Source: G963665495 sp963677785 (GTDB lineage Bacteria > Desulfobacterota > Desulfovibrionia > Desulfovibrionales > Desulfovibrionaceae). Taken from it: DNA of 64,000 nt. How positions within the stretch are numbered: the first letter of the stretch is position 1; the number at the start of each line of letters is the position of its first letter. The translations under genes were made by a program, and so were the position numbers. The DNA lies in assembly GCA_963677785.2 (NCBI GenBank), contig CAXXDH010000002.1, forward strand, positions 186,001 to 250,000, written 5' to 3'. Positions 7,817 to 16,084 of the stretch are shown here, piece after piece. Below the pieces are notes generated by a model. It was given only the letters and a program-made list of their open reading frames with translations. It was not told where the DNA came from and searched no databases.

Positions 7817-8977
7817 ATGCTCGAAAAAGCATTCAAAGGTTCACCAAGCTACTGGATCTGGCTCGTAGTCCTCGGCGGCATTATCAGCATTGGCGTGGCC
7901 GCGTATATCATCCAGCTCATCTTCGGTTTGCAGGTCACCGGCATGTCCCGCGATGTGTCCTGGGGCTTCTACATCGCCCAGTTCACCTACTTGGTCGGTG
8001 TCGCCGCTTCCGCAGTTATGCTGGTGCTTCCGTACTACTTCCATCATTACAAACGCTTTAAAAACATGATCATTTTCGGTGAGTTCATGGCCATTGCCGC
8101 CGTCTCGATGAGCTTGCTGTTTGTCATCGTTGATATCGGGCAACCGCAACGGGCCATGAACATGATCCTGCATCCGACTCCGAACTCCATCTTGTTCTGG
8201 GACATGATCGTTCTGAACGGGTATCTGTTCCTCAACATAGTGGTTGGTTGGGTTTCCCTGCAGGCCGAAAAGAACGAAGTTGATCCTCCCAAGTGGATCA
8301 AATTCTTTGCCTATACTTCAGTTATCTGGGCATTCGGCATTCATACCGTTACGGCTTTCCTGTACGCGGGGCTGCCCGGCCGCCATTACTGGCTGACCGC
8401 CATCATGGCCGCACGCTTTTTAGCTTCGGCTTTCTGTTCCGGACCGGCCATTTTGCTGCTGCTGATGTTCCTGCTGAAGAAAGTTGCTAAATTCGATCCA
8501 GGCGAACTTGCCATCAAGTCTCTGACGAAGATCATTGCCTACGCCATGGCTGTGAACGTTTTCTTCTTCCTGCTGGAAGTATTTACGGCTTTTTACAGCA
8601 ACATCCCCGGCCACATGGATCCACTGGTCTACCTGTTCCACGGCATGGACGGAAACACGCAGTGGGTCGGCTTCCTCTGGACTGCCGCCGTGCTGGCGAT
8701 TCTTTCGCTGGTGCTGCTCATTCCGCCCAAACTGCGCGACAACATGCAGTTGCTGCCATGGTCCCTGGGGATCCTGGTGCTGGCAACCTGGATCGACAAA
8801 GGTATCGGCCTTCTGGTCGGCGGTTTCACGCCCACGCCTTTTGAGACCGTTACCGGGTACGTTCCGCAGCCTACTGAAATCGCAGTCGGCCTTGGTATTT
8901 ACGCCATTGGTGCTTTCATCCTGACCATTCTCTGGAAGATTGCCATTGAAGTGAAGCGTGAAGTAGGCCACGCGTAA
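7817..8977 (+). CDS. dsrP: DsrP, NrfD-family integral membrane quinone-interacting subunit
   Basis: 386 residues with about ten hydrophobic segments, typical of NrfD/HybB-type menaquinone oxidoreductase subunits without heme. It pairs with DsrO in the periplasmic module of the Dsr complex. The motif GQPQRAMNMILHP after the third segment resembles the conserved quinone-site region of the family. It is the last gene of the operon, closed by a terminator at 9001-9040. Confidence 0.95.
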   Translation: MLEKAFKGSPSYWIWLVVLGGIISIGVAAYIIQLIFGLQVTGMSRDVSWGFYIAQFTYLVGVAASAVMLVLPYYFHHYKRFKNMIIFGEFMAIAAVSMSLLFVIVDIGQPQRAMNMILHPTPNSILFWDMIVLNGYLFLNIVVGWVSLQAEKNEVDPPKWIKFFAYTSVIWAFGIHTVTAFLYAGLPGRHYWLTAIMAARFLASAFCSGPAILLLLMFLLKKVAKFDPGELAIKSLTKIIAYAMAVNVFFFLLEVFTAFYSNIPGHMDPLVYLFHGMDGNTQWVGFLWTAAVLAILSLVLLIPPKLRDNMQLLPWSLGILVLATWIDKGIGLLVGGFTPTPFETVTGYVPQPTEIAVGLGIYAIGAFILTILWKIAIEVKREVGHA

Positions 8978-9000
8978 CCGCGTCATAGAAAATACGTACG

Positions 9001-9040
9001 GCCGGGGTTGTCCAAAACGGGCGGCCCCGGCTTTTTATTT
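9001..9040 (+). terminator. Terminator of the dsr operon
   Basis: GCCGGGG pairs with CCCCGGC. The stem extends inwards by TTGTCC against GGGCGG (with G-T pairs) around an AAAAC loop, and CTTTTTATTT follows. A GC-rich stem plus T-run is strong. Confidence 0.93.
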
Positions 9041-9052
9041 GTGGAGGAGATC

Positions 9053-9637
9053 ATGAAAAGGGTTTGTGTTTTTTGCGGCGCCAACAAGGGCTTCAATTCG
9101 ATTTATATGGAAACGGCCACGTTCCTGGGGGCGGAACTCGCCGCCAGAGGACTGGGACTGGTGTACGGCGGGGCTTCCGTCGGTCTGATGGGGGCTTGTG
9201 CCGATGCGGTCATGGAAGCCGGCGGTGACGTCATCGGCGTCATGCCGCAAAGTCTCATGAAGTATGAAGTTACGCACACGAATTTGCACGATTTGCGCGT
9301 GGTGGAAAACATGCACGAACGCAAGGCACTGATGGCCGAGCTGTCCGACGGCATTATCGCCTTGCCTGGAGGGTGGGGTACGCTCGATGAAATGTTCGAA
9401 ACCCTGACCTGGGCGCAACTCGGATTCCATGCCAAACCCTGCGGCTTTCTGGACCCCGACGGATACTATGACCTGTTGCTGCAGTTTCTCGACAACAACG
9501 TACGGCAAGGTTTCGTCACCGAAGAGCACCGGGCTATGGTGTTGGTGGATAGAACGCCCGAGGGACTGCTTGATCAGTTTAAAACCTATAAAGCTCCCCA
9601 AAATGTACGCAAATGGATGGCTAGTAAACTTTTGTAG
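9053..9637 (+). CDS. LOG-family nucleoside monophosphate phosphoribohydrolase (TIGR00730)
   Basis: 194 residues. It has the Rossmann-like fold of the LOG/lysine-decarboxylase-like family: VYGGASVGLMG near the N-terminus, ENMHERKALM, and the signature PGGWGTLDEMFE. Characterised members hydrolyse nucleoside 5'-monophosphates such as AMP or cytokinin ribotides to base and ribose 5-phosphate. A GGAGGAG site supports ATG 9053 rather than the upstream in-frame codon at 9008. It is transcribed after the dsr terminator and appears to be a single-gene unit. The physiological substrate is not predictable. Confidence 0.9.
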   Translation: MKRVCVFCGANKGFNSIYMETATFLGAELAARGLGLVYGGASVGLMGACADAVMEAGGDVIGVMPQSLMKYEVTHTNLHDLRVVENMHERKALMAELSDGIIALPGGWGTLDEMFETLTWAQLGFHAKPCGFLDPDGYYDLLLQFLDNNVRQGFVTEEHRAMVLVDRTPEGLLDQFKTYKAPQNVRKWMASKLL

Positions 9638-9685
9638 TCATACTGAATGGTTATTCAAAAAAAATGTGTCCGGCCTGTAGAATCG

Positions 9686-9701
9686 GTCCGGAGCTCCGGA
9701 C
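9686..9701. repeat. 16-bp perfect palindrome after the LOG gene
   Basis: Positions 9686-9701 read GTCCGGAGCTCCGGAC, identical on both strands. There is no adjacent T-run, so it is either a weak terminator of the LOG gene or a protein-binding site in the 357-base gap 9638-9994. Confidence 0.5.
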
Positions 9702-9804
9702 TCGTATTTATGACGCTTGACGCGCAGAATAATGCCGCATAGTAAGGTGAACAACCTAACACAATAGTTGTCACTTATGAATCAACACCTTTTCAACGTA
9801 TCTC

Positions 9805-9974
9805 CTCCTCCCTCCTGTTAAAGGGAGGGGCCGGTTTCTACTCAATGGCCTAACGGGGGCCTGCTGTCTGCAGCAGGCCGATGGTATATTGTGTCCTTTT
9901 CCCCTCCTGGTGTTCCAAACTCGACGTAAGTTCTTGTTGTTACATCTCATTTGAACGTGCATTGCACGCACGTT
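9805..9974 (+). promoter_or_regulatory. Structured leader region upstream of the MFS transporter
   Basis: Three clean hairpins occur in a row. CCTCCCT/AGGGAGG is at 9807-9813 and 9822-9828. GGCCTGCTG/CAGCAGGCC with a TCTG loop is at 9858-9879. AACGTGC/GCACGTT is at 9954-9960 and 9968-9974, 20 bases before the start codon. This density in 170 bases suggests a regulated 5' leader, but it matches no riboswitch class I can recognise by eye. Confidence 0.45.
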
Positions 9975-9994
9975 GTCTATTTCCAGGAGGAATC

Positions 9995-11110
9995 ATGCGT
10001 TATTATCTTCCTTTGGCCGGGTTGTGCCTGGCGGTATTTTTGTCCATGGCGGGCATGGGGCTAGCGGGAGTCGCTCTGCCCGAAAAATATTTGCAGGCGG
10101 CTGGAAGCATGCGTTCGGCCGGGTTGCTGTCGTCTCTGTTCGCGGTAGCATATATCAGCTGCCAGTACCCCTCGGGCCTGATAGCGGATCGTTTCGGCTA
10201 TAGTTATGTGCTGGCTTTCGGCTTCCTTTTCATGGCGCTTTCTGCAACCGTCTATGCTCAAAGCAATACGGCCTGGGGTATTTATCTGGGGCGTATGTTG
10301 CAGGGGGCAGGAGAGGCGCCGGTCTGGGCAGCAGCTCCGGCGTATCTGGGCAGGGTGTATTGTGAAACTCGCGGCAGGGCAATCGGCTGGTACAATGCGG
10401 CTTTTCATTTAGGCATGCTGTCCGGTCCGTGCTTCGTTCTGTTGGGGTGCCGTATCTCCGGGGTGTTGATTTTTCAGATGTTCGCCTGGCTCTGTCTAGC
10501 CGGCATGCTTCTGGTTTTGACAGTGGTTAGACGCCATTGGCAGGATGATTCGGCAGCAGCCGACTTTTCGGGCGCCATAGAGCGTAACGTCCGCGTATGG
10601 CCATTGTTTCTCGGCGTACCCGTATTCGGTGCCGCATACGGCTTGGCCACAAGTTGCATGCCGGTATATTTGGTTTTTCAGGCAATGGATGCGCAGGGAA
10701 CGGTTGGCCGGTTTTATTTTTGCCTGTTTCTGGGCGTTACTCTGGCGCAATACGCGGCAGGACGCCTTTCGGACCAATACGGTCGTACGCCGTTTATGAG
10801 CGGCGGGCTGTTCGCCGCGGGGCTTGGCCTTTTGGGGTTCTTTGCCGAGTCCCAAGTTTTTGTTTTGTTCTCCATTTTTGCCATGGGATTGGGCTTGGGG
10901 ACATTCGCAGTGGCATCTCTGTCTCTTGTGAATGAACGCGCCGGCGAAGGCAATCAGGGCAAAGCCTCCGGATGCTACTATCTGGGCTGGGGAGCAGGGT
11001 ATTTCCTGGGACCGCTTCTGGCGAACTGCCTGGGACTCCATTGTATCTGTACGCTGCTCGTTTTGATTGGGGCAGCTGCCGGTCTGCTGCTGCTTCGTTT
11101 GAATGAGTAG
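9995..11110 (+). CDS. Major facilitator superfamily transporter
   Basis: 371 residues with about eleven or twelve hydrophobic segments. The MFS signature between segments 2 and 3 is seen as GLIADRFGYSYVLAFG, and its repeat in the second half as GRLSDQYGRTPFMSGG. It is likely a proton-coupled importer or exporter of the inner membrane; the substrate is not evident. A CCAGGAGGAATC site fixes ATG 9995; the frame is open upstream to 9881 but without a good site. It has its own leader and terminator, so it appears to be monocistronic. Confidence 0.9.
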   Translation: MRYYLPLAGLCLAVFLSMAGMGLAGVALPEKYLQAAGSMRSAGLLSSLFAVAYISCQYPSGLIADRFGYSYVLAFGFLFMALSATVYAQSNTAWGIYLGRMLQGAGEAPVWAAAPAYLGRVYCETRGRAIGWYNAAFHLGMLSGPCFVLLGCRISGVLIFQMFAWLCLAGMLLVLTVVRRHWQDDSAAADFSGAIERNVRVWPLFLGVPVFGAAYGLATSCMPVYLVFQAMDAQGTVGRFYFCLFLGVTLAQYAAGRLSDQYGRTPFMSGGLFAAGLGLLGFFAESQVFVLFSIFAMGLGLGTFAVASLSLVNERAGEGNQGKASGCYYLGWGAGYFLGPLLANCLGLHCICTLLVLIGAAAGLLLLRLNE

Positions 11111-11133
11111 TCTCAAGACGTAGAGGTTAAACT

Positions 11134-11174
11134 CAGGGGGCCGCCACGTATGATCGGCGATCCCCTGTTGTTTT
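11134..11174 (+). terminator. Terminator after the MFS transporter gene
   Basis: CAGGGG (11134-11139) pairs with CCCCTG (11162-11167), with an inner GCCG/CGGC stem, and TTGTTTT follows. It is an imperfect stem but well placed. Confidence 0.65.
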
Positions 11175-11310
11175 GGTTCTTTTTCGTGTAATTATGCTGA
11201 AAAAAACATTGCAGGAAAAACAGCGCACTGCTGGACACTAATTTGAAAGGGACGTATATTTTTTAGTAGATTTTTGTTTCACTCCAAAAGGCTAGCTAAC
11301 AAACCTGCCA

Positions 11311-14300
11311 ATGCACACTGAAACTCCCAGATCAATTTCCGTACGCATCGTTACGGTTTTCATTTTATGTTTTTTCGCGATAACGATAGTGCTCTTTGCG
11401 TTACAAAGCGTTATTGAACATGGACGGATCAAAAGACGTATTCAGCATGATTTCGATCAGTTGCAGCTGGTCTATCAACGACGTCTGGCTGAAGCCTGTC
11501 AACGTGGGGACGACCCGCTGGTACGTTCTATTTTACGCGGAATTTACAATACGTACTCTGTCGGCGGTGCAATTCTCGAATCCGAAGACGGTTCCACGGC
11601 CATCGCCATAGGCAAACTCCCGGAAAAGGTGAGTGAATATACCTTGCTGGCGGCTCCGTTGAAACGCGAGCCCCTGCTGTCTTTGCCTTTTGGCCTTGGG
11701 GCCGAGATGCGTCAGTTCGACTTGGCGTATATGGCTGATACGGGACAGGTCGTCCGTCTGGGGCGCGTACTGATATACGCAAATACGTCGCTGCTGGAAG
11801 AGGAATTTCTGGACAATCTTGTGTTCGCAGGATTGCATGCGCTGGTCTATTTTCTGGGTGTTTCGCTCATACTCATTTTTCTGGTCAGGCGCATGGTGGC
11901 CCGTCCGTTGGGGGCGCTGGCCGAAGAGATGAAAAACGTCACCAAGGAGGATCCGGAAGATATCGTCCTCAAAGCGCCGGTCGAGAACTTCAGCGAACTG
12001 CAGACCTTGTTCGCCTCGTTCAACTTCATGCTGCTCAGCTTTATTTCAGCCAGAAAAGCCTTGCGGTCATCCGCACTCGCCATCGAAAAACGTAACCGCG
12101 CACTGAGCGCTTCGGAAAAAAAATACCGGGAATTGTTCGAAAACGCCATTGAAGGCATGTTTCTGGTCGCCCCAAACGGTGACTTCATCGACGCGAATCC
12201 AGCATTGGCTTCGTTGCTCGGCTATACGGGCATCAAGGAATTCAAGGAAATTGTCCGTAATTTTCGCAACCATTGTTTTGTACGTCCGGAAGAATTCGAC
12301 GTTATTTCCCAGGAAAGCAAGACAGCATTTAAGACCAGTTACCTAGATACACGCTTTCAGCGCAAACATGGCGCGGTATTCTGGGGCACATTGGCCATCC
12401 GGCCGTTTTGGGACAAGGAGCTCAAGACCTTGTTTTTTCGCGGATCTTTGGTCGACAACACAGAACGGTTGCTGAAGCAGAAGGCTGAAAAGGAAAAAGA
12501 AGCCGCGAAAATTGCCAGCAAAGCCAAAGGGGAATTTCTGGCTCAGATGAGCCATGAGATCCGAACTCCCATGAACGGCGTGATCGGTTTGACACGCTTG
12601 GCGTTGTCCAGCAGAAATTCTGATGAGCAACGGGAACTGTTGCAGCATGCGCTCAGTTCATCGTTAGGGTTGATGCATCTGCTGGATGAAATTCTGGATT
12701 TTTCCCGCATCGAGGCAGGTATGCTCGAGCTGGAACAGATCGAATTTTCCCTGGAGGATATTTTCATCTATCTCGCCGCCAACCTGGGACCCGAGGTGGG
12801 CAGGAAGCGGCTGGAACTGATATTTGACTTCGCGCAGAACGTTCCGCTGCAGCTTATCGGCGATCCGTTGCGTTTGCGGCAGGTGTTGATGAATCTCGCC
12901 AGCAATGCGGTAAAATTTACGGAAACGGGCGAAATCGTTATTCGTAGCGAGTTGCGCTCCCAGGAATCCGGAAAACTGGAGTTGGAATTTTCCGTATTCG
13001 ATACGGGCATCGGTATGGATCAGAAGCAGCAGGCTCAACTTTTCAAAGCGTTTTCCCAGGCGGATCTCAGTATAGGCCGCAAGTACGGAGGCTCAGGACT
13101 CGGACTGGTCATTTGCGCCAGGCTTGTGGAAAACATGGGCGGACGGATTGAAGTGACCAGTATGCCCGGAAAAGGCAGCGTTTTTTCCTTTACTGCTCGA
13201 TTTTTCTGTGGCGCTGAACAAAAAGACCAGGCGAATTGCAAGGCGGAATTCAGCGGCAAGAAAGCGCTTGTGGTCGATGATAATAATTCGTCCGGAGCCG
13301 CGATGGTCCACCTGCTGGAGAGGGTCGGGGTGGCTCCCCTCTCGTGCAAGTCAGTTGCTGAGGCTGCCGCTTCTGTTTCGGGGGCGGAAAACCGGCCAGT
13401 GGATTATGTATTCATGAACGGGAATCTGATCGAAGGCAAGGAGGACGACGGTTTTCGTGTTCTCAAAAAGGCAGAGTCGCAGGGAGGGAGTGCTTTCATT
13501 CTGCAATCTGCTTTCGGGCCAAAGCTTTTTCGCCAGCAGGGACACTGGGAAGGACCGGGGTGTTTACTCCAGAAACCTGTCATTCCTGGAACTCTCTGTC
13601 GTTGTCTGCGCGAAGCGGGCGACGGTTTGCCGCAGGAACATTTGCTCCAAGAGCGGGGAAAGAATGGTGGGGATACCGCGCCGCTGCTACAACAGCCACA
13701 AGCCTGTGAAGTGTTGCTGGTGGAAGACAACGAAGTCAACGTCAAGGTGGCCACGCGTACCCTGGAGCTCTTGGGCTGCCGCGTGACGCACGCCGCTTCC
13801 GGACCTGAAGCTGTGGAATCAGTGCAGACCATGCGTTTCGACCTCGTGTTTATGGATATTCAAATGCCCGGCATGGACGGTTATGAGGCGGCACGCGCTA
13901 TACGCGCCATGCCCCGTTTTGAACTGCTTCCCATTATCGCTCTTACTGCCCATGCTTTTGCCAACGAACGGGACAAATCTTTGGCCGCCGGTATGAACGA
14001 ACATCTTTGCAAACCTCTAGATCCCATGCAACTGCAGCGGGTCATCGATCAGTGGTGCCGTAAGGACAACGCACGGTTGCCGCAGCCCAGAAGAGCTAAA
14101 AACGGTCATGGATCGGAACATGACGCGATGGCGCTTTCATTTGCAGGCATCGACATGCAGGATGTCAATAAACGTATGCTTGGAGACTGGTCCTTGCTAC
14201 AGGACAGTTTGCTGGCATTCAGACAGGAATTTTCGGATTTTCCGGAAAAGCTGGAGGCATCCATAACAAAAGGTGATATGCCACTGGCCGCGCATTTAAC

Positions 14301-14502
14301 GCATACGCTCAAAGGCGCTTCCGCAAATATTTCCGCGCTGAGATTGCAGGAGCTTGCTCAGGAACTCGAATTGGGATTCAAACGCTCCGGCGATATAGGT
14401 GCTCTTTTCCAACGGCTGAAGCAGCAACTGGCTATTGTTATGGATGATCTGGATAAATTTGAAGAAGATATGACTACCGGGCCAGATAGAGGTTCATCAT
14501 AA
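11311..14502 (+). CDS. Hybrid sensor histidine kinase with two receiver domains and HPt
   Basis: 1063 residues. Order: membrane segment (about 13-31), periplasmic sensor (about 32-165), second membrane segment (about 170-192), HAMP, PAS (about 270-390), HisKA with His415 (QMSHEIRTPMNG), HATPase_c, a first receiver (about 650-760), a second receiver (about 805-925) with Asp849 (VFMDIQMPGMDG), and a C-terminal HPt with His998 (THTLKGASANIS). In the first receiver the acceptor position is Asn703 (VFMNGNL), so it probably cannot be phosphorylated. This is a BarA/ArcB-like phosphorelay: His415 to Asp849 to His998, then to an unknown regulator. Not obviously linked to its neighbours. Confidence 0.93.
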   Translation: MHTETPRSISVRIVTVFILCFFAITIVLFALQSVIEHGRIKRRIQHDFDQLQLVYQRRLAEACQRGDDPLVRSILRGIYNTYSVGGAILESEDGSTAIAIGKLPEKVSEYTLLAAPLKREPLLSLPFGLGAEMRQFDLAYMADTGQVVRLGRVLIYANTSLLEEEFLDNLVFAGLHALVYFLGVSLILIFLVRRMVARPLGALAEEMKNVTKEDPEDIVLKAPVENFSELQTLFASFNFMLLSFISARKALRSSALAIEKRNRALSASEKKYRELFENAIEGMFLVAPNGDFIDANPALASLLGYTGIKEFKEIVRNFRNHCFVRPEEFDVISQESKTAFKTSYLDTRFQRKHGAVFWGTLAIRPFWDKELKTLFFRGSLVDNTERLLKQKAEKEKEAAKIASKAKGEFLAQMSHEIRTPMNGVIGLTRLALSSRNSDEQRELLQHALSSSLGLMHLLDEILDFSRIEAGMLELEQIEFSLEDIFIYLAANLGPEVGRKRLELIFDFAQNVPLQLIGDPLRLRQVLMNLASNAVKFTETGEIVIRSELRSQESGKLELEFSVFDTGIGMDQKQQAQLFKAFSQADLSIGRKYGGSGLGLVICARLVENMGGRIEVTSMPGKGSVFSFTARFFCGAEQKDQANCKAEFSGKKALVVDDNNSSGAAMVHLLERVGVAPLSCKSVAEAAASVSGAENRPVDYVFMNGNLIEGKEDDGFRVLKKAESQGGSAFILQSAFGPKLFRQQGHWEGPGCLLQKPVIPGTLCRCLREAGDGLPQEHLLQERGKNGGDTAPLLQQPQACEVLLVEDNEVNVKVATRTLELLGCRVTHAASGPEAVESVQTMRFDLVFMDIQMPGMDGYEAARAIRAMPRFELLPIIALTAHAFANERDKSLAAGMNEHLCKPLDPMQLQRVIDQWCRKDNARLPQPRRAKNGHGSEHDAMALSFAGIDMQDVNKRMLGDWSLLQDSLLAFRQEFSDFPEKLEASITKGDMPLAAHLTHTLKGASANISALRLQELAQELELGFKRSGDIGALFQRLKQQLAIVMDDLDKFEEDMTTGPDRGSS

Positions 14503-14509
14503 TAAAATA

Positions 14510-14533
14510 GGGGAAATTTGATCAAATTTCCCC
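14510..14533 (-). terminator. 24-bp perfect palindrome, terminator shared by convergent genes
   Basis: Four G, AAATTT, GATC, AAATTT and four C form a perfect palindrome between the hybrid kinase (ends 14502) and the reverse-strand gene ending at 14555. On the reverse strand it is followed by TATTTTATTAT, fitting a terminator for the flagellar block. No T-run follows on the forward strand. Confidence 0.7.
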
Positions 14534-14554
14534 CAAAGCCCCCCTGGTAACGGA

Positions 14555-14785
14555 TCAAGCATCCGTGTTCAGCATGGATCCTTTGCCTACGGCTTCCGCC
14601 GTGAGAACTTTTTTCTGCATTTCATATTCTTTGTTGGTATTGCCAAAGGAATCCGAGTTCAGTTTGTCGAGGCTACCGGTGACAACCTGCGCCCCGATGA
14701 CCTCTTTGTCTGAATTCAATAAATCCTGGGTGGACTGCGAGGAATCCAGGCTGCCGGTCGAGGTATCAACTCCGCTGATTTCCAT
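14555..14785 (-). CDS. Small protein of the flagellar accessory block, function unknown
   Basis: 76 residues starting MEISGVDTSTGSLDSS. A GGAGGAAA site fixes ATG 14785; an in-frame extension to 14896 lacks one. The protein is hydrophilic, Ser/Thr/Asp/Asn-rich, with no signal peptide or membrane segment. The segments TGSLDSSQSTQDLLNSD and VVTGSLDKLNSDS look like an internal repeat of a TGSLD...LNSD unit. It lies downstream of the YjfB-like gene and flaG on the same strand, next to sigma-28 promoters, so a motility-linked role is likely but not defined. I recall similar small proteins in Desulfovibrio but cannot name a family. Confidence 0.6.
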   Translation of the reverse strand: MEISGVDTSTGSLDSSQSTQDLLNSDKEVIGAQVVTGSLDKLNSDSFGNTNKEYEMQKKVLTAEAVGKGSMLNTDA

Positions 14786-14960
14786 AAATATTTCCTCCAG
14801 ATTTGCCCGGCTCAGTGGAATGGTTTGTTCCAGGTCCGGGTCTGACGCGTGTTCAACTTGCAAGGCGGCTATGCGTGGTCTTGGCCGCAGGTACACCTTT
14901 TTCGTGTTCAGGTGTGTTCATAGCACGTGTCACAATCGCTTCGAACAGCTGCCTGCCGGA

Positions 14961-15119
14961 TCAGACCTGTACATCAACTCGCGCGCCTTTGCCCGTAGCC
15001 GATGCCGAGGCCGGCGCGCTGGCTGCCGGCGTATTTTGCAGCGTATTCTGGAGTAAAGAGATAACGAGTTTTCCCGTAATATCACGTGCACCCGTGTCCA
15101 TTGCGATTGCGGTGTCCAT
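14961..15119 (-). CDS. 52-residue YjfB-like putative motility peptide
   Basis: It starts MDTAIAMDTGARDITGKLV and ends VDVQV at TGA 14961-14963. The AGGAGAGG site is 2 bases before ATG 15119, with another AGGAG-like stretch further upstream. The short MD-x-AIAM N-terminus, helical middle and Ala/Ser-rich tail resemble the YjfB_motility family of about 60 residues. Its transcription is explained by a near-consensus sigma-28 promoter at 15256-15282, giving a leader of about 130 bases. The frame stays open for 35 codons past the TGA (see findings). Confidence in the gene is moderate; family assignment is by pattern only. Confidence 0.6.
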   Translation of the reverse strand: MDTAIAMDTGARDITGKLVISLLQNTLQNTPAASAPASASATGKGARVDVQV

Positions 15120-15255
15120 GTCCTCTCCTTTCTCTAGGAGGCGTTTCCAAAGTCATTTCCGCGACACTTGGCCAGCATGGTGAAATGCTTGCTCAACCTC
15201 GCGATGAAAGTACCGTAGAAACACGCCCTGATCATCCAGCTTTGGCTATAAAATC

Positions 15256-15282
15256 TTATCGGCTGCAGCCTGAAAAAACTTA
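15256..15282 (-). promoter_or_regulatory. Sigma-28 (FliA) promoter of the YjfB-like gene
   Basis: On the reverse strand: TAAG, 15 bases, GCCGATAA. The -10 element is a full match to the FliA consensus and the -35 matches three of four core bases, extended as TAAGTTTT. The spacing is exact. The -35 element also forms part of the T-run of the flaG terminator. Confidence 0.85.
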
Positions 15283-15308
15283 AGGGCCGGAGTAAAAAAA
15301 TCCGGCCC
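15279..15308 (-). terminator. Terminator of flaG
   Basis: On the reverse strand GGGCCGGA pairs with TCCGGCCC around a T-rich loop and is followed by TTAAGTTTTTT. It lies 49 bases after the flaG stop and its tail overlaps the next sigma-28 -35 element. Confidence 0.85.
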
Positions 15309-15356
15309 TGTTTGATACTGACTGGCAAGGTTGGTGTGCGGCTATGCAATAGCTGC

Positions 15357-15764
15357 TCAAATTGAGCGGTCAAGCAGTGTGCCGGCCATTTCTTTGATCT
15401 GAGCGCTCAGTTTCAGCATTTCGTCTCTGGGGATTTTTCGAATGACTTTGTCGTCAGCCGAATTGACCACTTCCACCTGGATCTGGCCGGTTTCTTCATG
15501 CACGGAAAAATGAAGCTCCATGCCTTTTTGCTGATATTTTTCCTGGACCTCGCTGAAAAGCGTTTCCATCTCTTTTTCGCTCAGAGCTTCTTGGTTCTGT
15601 TGCGTTTTATCTTGTTGGGTCTCATCCAGTTGGAGTTCCGTTTCCTGAACGTTGAGTTTCGAGGAACGGTTCCGTTCGCTATTGTCTTCCCCTGCAGGTG
15701 TCGCGGGATTGGAAGGCTGGACTGCGTACCCGGAAGTGGAAATTGTTTGTATCTGTTCGTTCAT
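15357..15764 (-). CDS. flaG: FlaG-family flagellar protein
   Basis: 135 residues. The N-terminal 75 residues are low-complexity and Gln/Glu-rich. The C-terminal half matches FlaG: LHFSVHEETGQIQVEVVNS, then KVIRKIPRDEMLKLSAQI and a helical end. FlaG proteins are cytoplasmic or filament-associated factors that affect flagellar filament length and are commonly found with flagellin and fliD genes. An AAGGAGGGG site precedes ATG 15764. A sigma-28 promoter at 15861-15887 and a terminator at 15279-15308 make it a class-3 flagellar transcription unit. Confidence 0.88.
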   Translation of the reverse strand: MNEQIQTISTSGYAVQPSNPATPAGEDNSERNRSSKLNVQETELQLDETQQDKTQQNQEALSEKEMETLFSEVQEKYQQKGMELHFSVHEETGQIQVEVVNSADDKVIRKIPRDEMLKLSAQIKEMAGTLLDRSI

Positions 15765-15860
15765 GGCGCTCCCCTCCTTGCTTTGAGGGAATCGGTTGCT
15801 AAAAACGACCAGAGGGAACAGACCCTCTAAACGGGGAAACTATTCGTCCCGTCATTGTAT

Positions 15861-15887
15861 CTATCGGCAGAACGCCATGCTTTCTTA
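15861..15887 (-). promoter_or_regulatory. Sigma-28 (FliA) promoter of flaG
   Basis: On the reverse strand: TAAG, 15 bases, GCCGATAG. Seven of eight bases of the -10 element match and the spacing is exact. The predicted start is about 90 bases before the flaG start codon. Confidence 0.8.
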
Positions 15888-16084
15888 AGGGGGGATGGAA
15901 AAAAAGGTGTATTTTTATCATTTGTTGCACAACTTTTGGTACAGCAAACGCGAGAGTCCGGCATTTCGGAAAAAGACGTTCAAAGATTTCTGTATACAAA
16001 AACAATCGTTTTTTGTGTGGGGGACGGTATGCTGGAGCTTGCGGCGTACGGACTGAAAAGTAGTGCCGGATATTCCGGCTTCTG

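Noticed and set aside
14853..14963. Selenocysteine at the TGA of the YjfB-like gene
   Set aside because: No stem-loop with a guanine loop lies 10-20 bases after the TGA, and the family has no Cys at this site; chance read-through frame is more likely.
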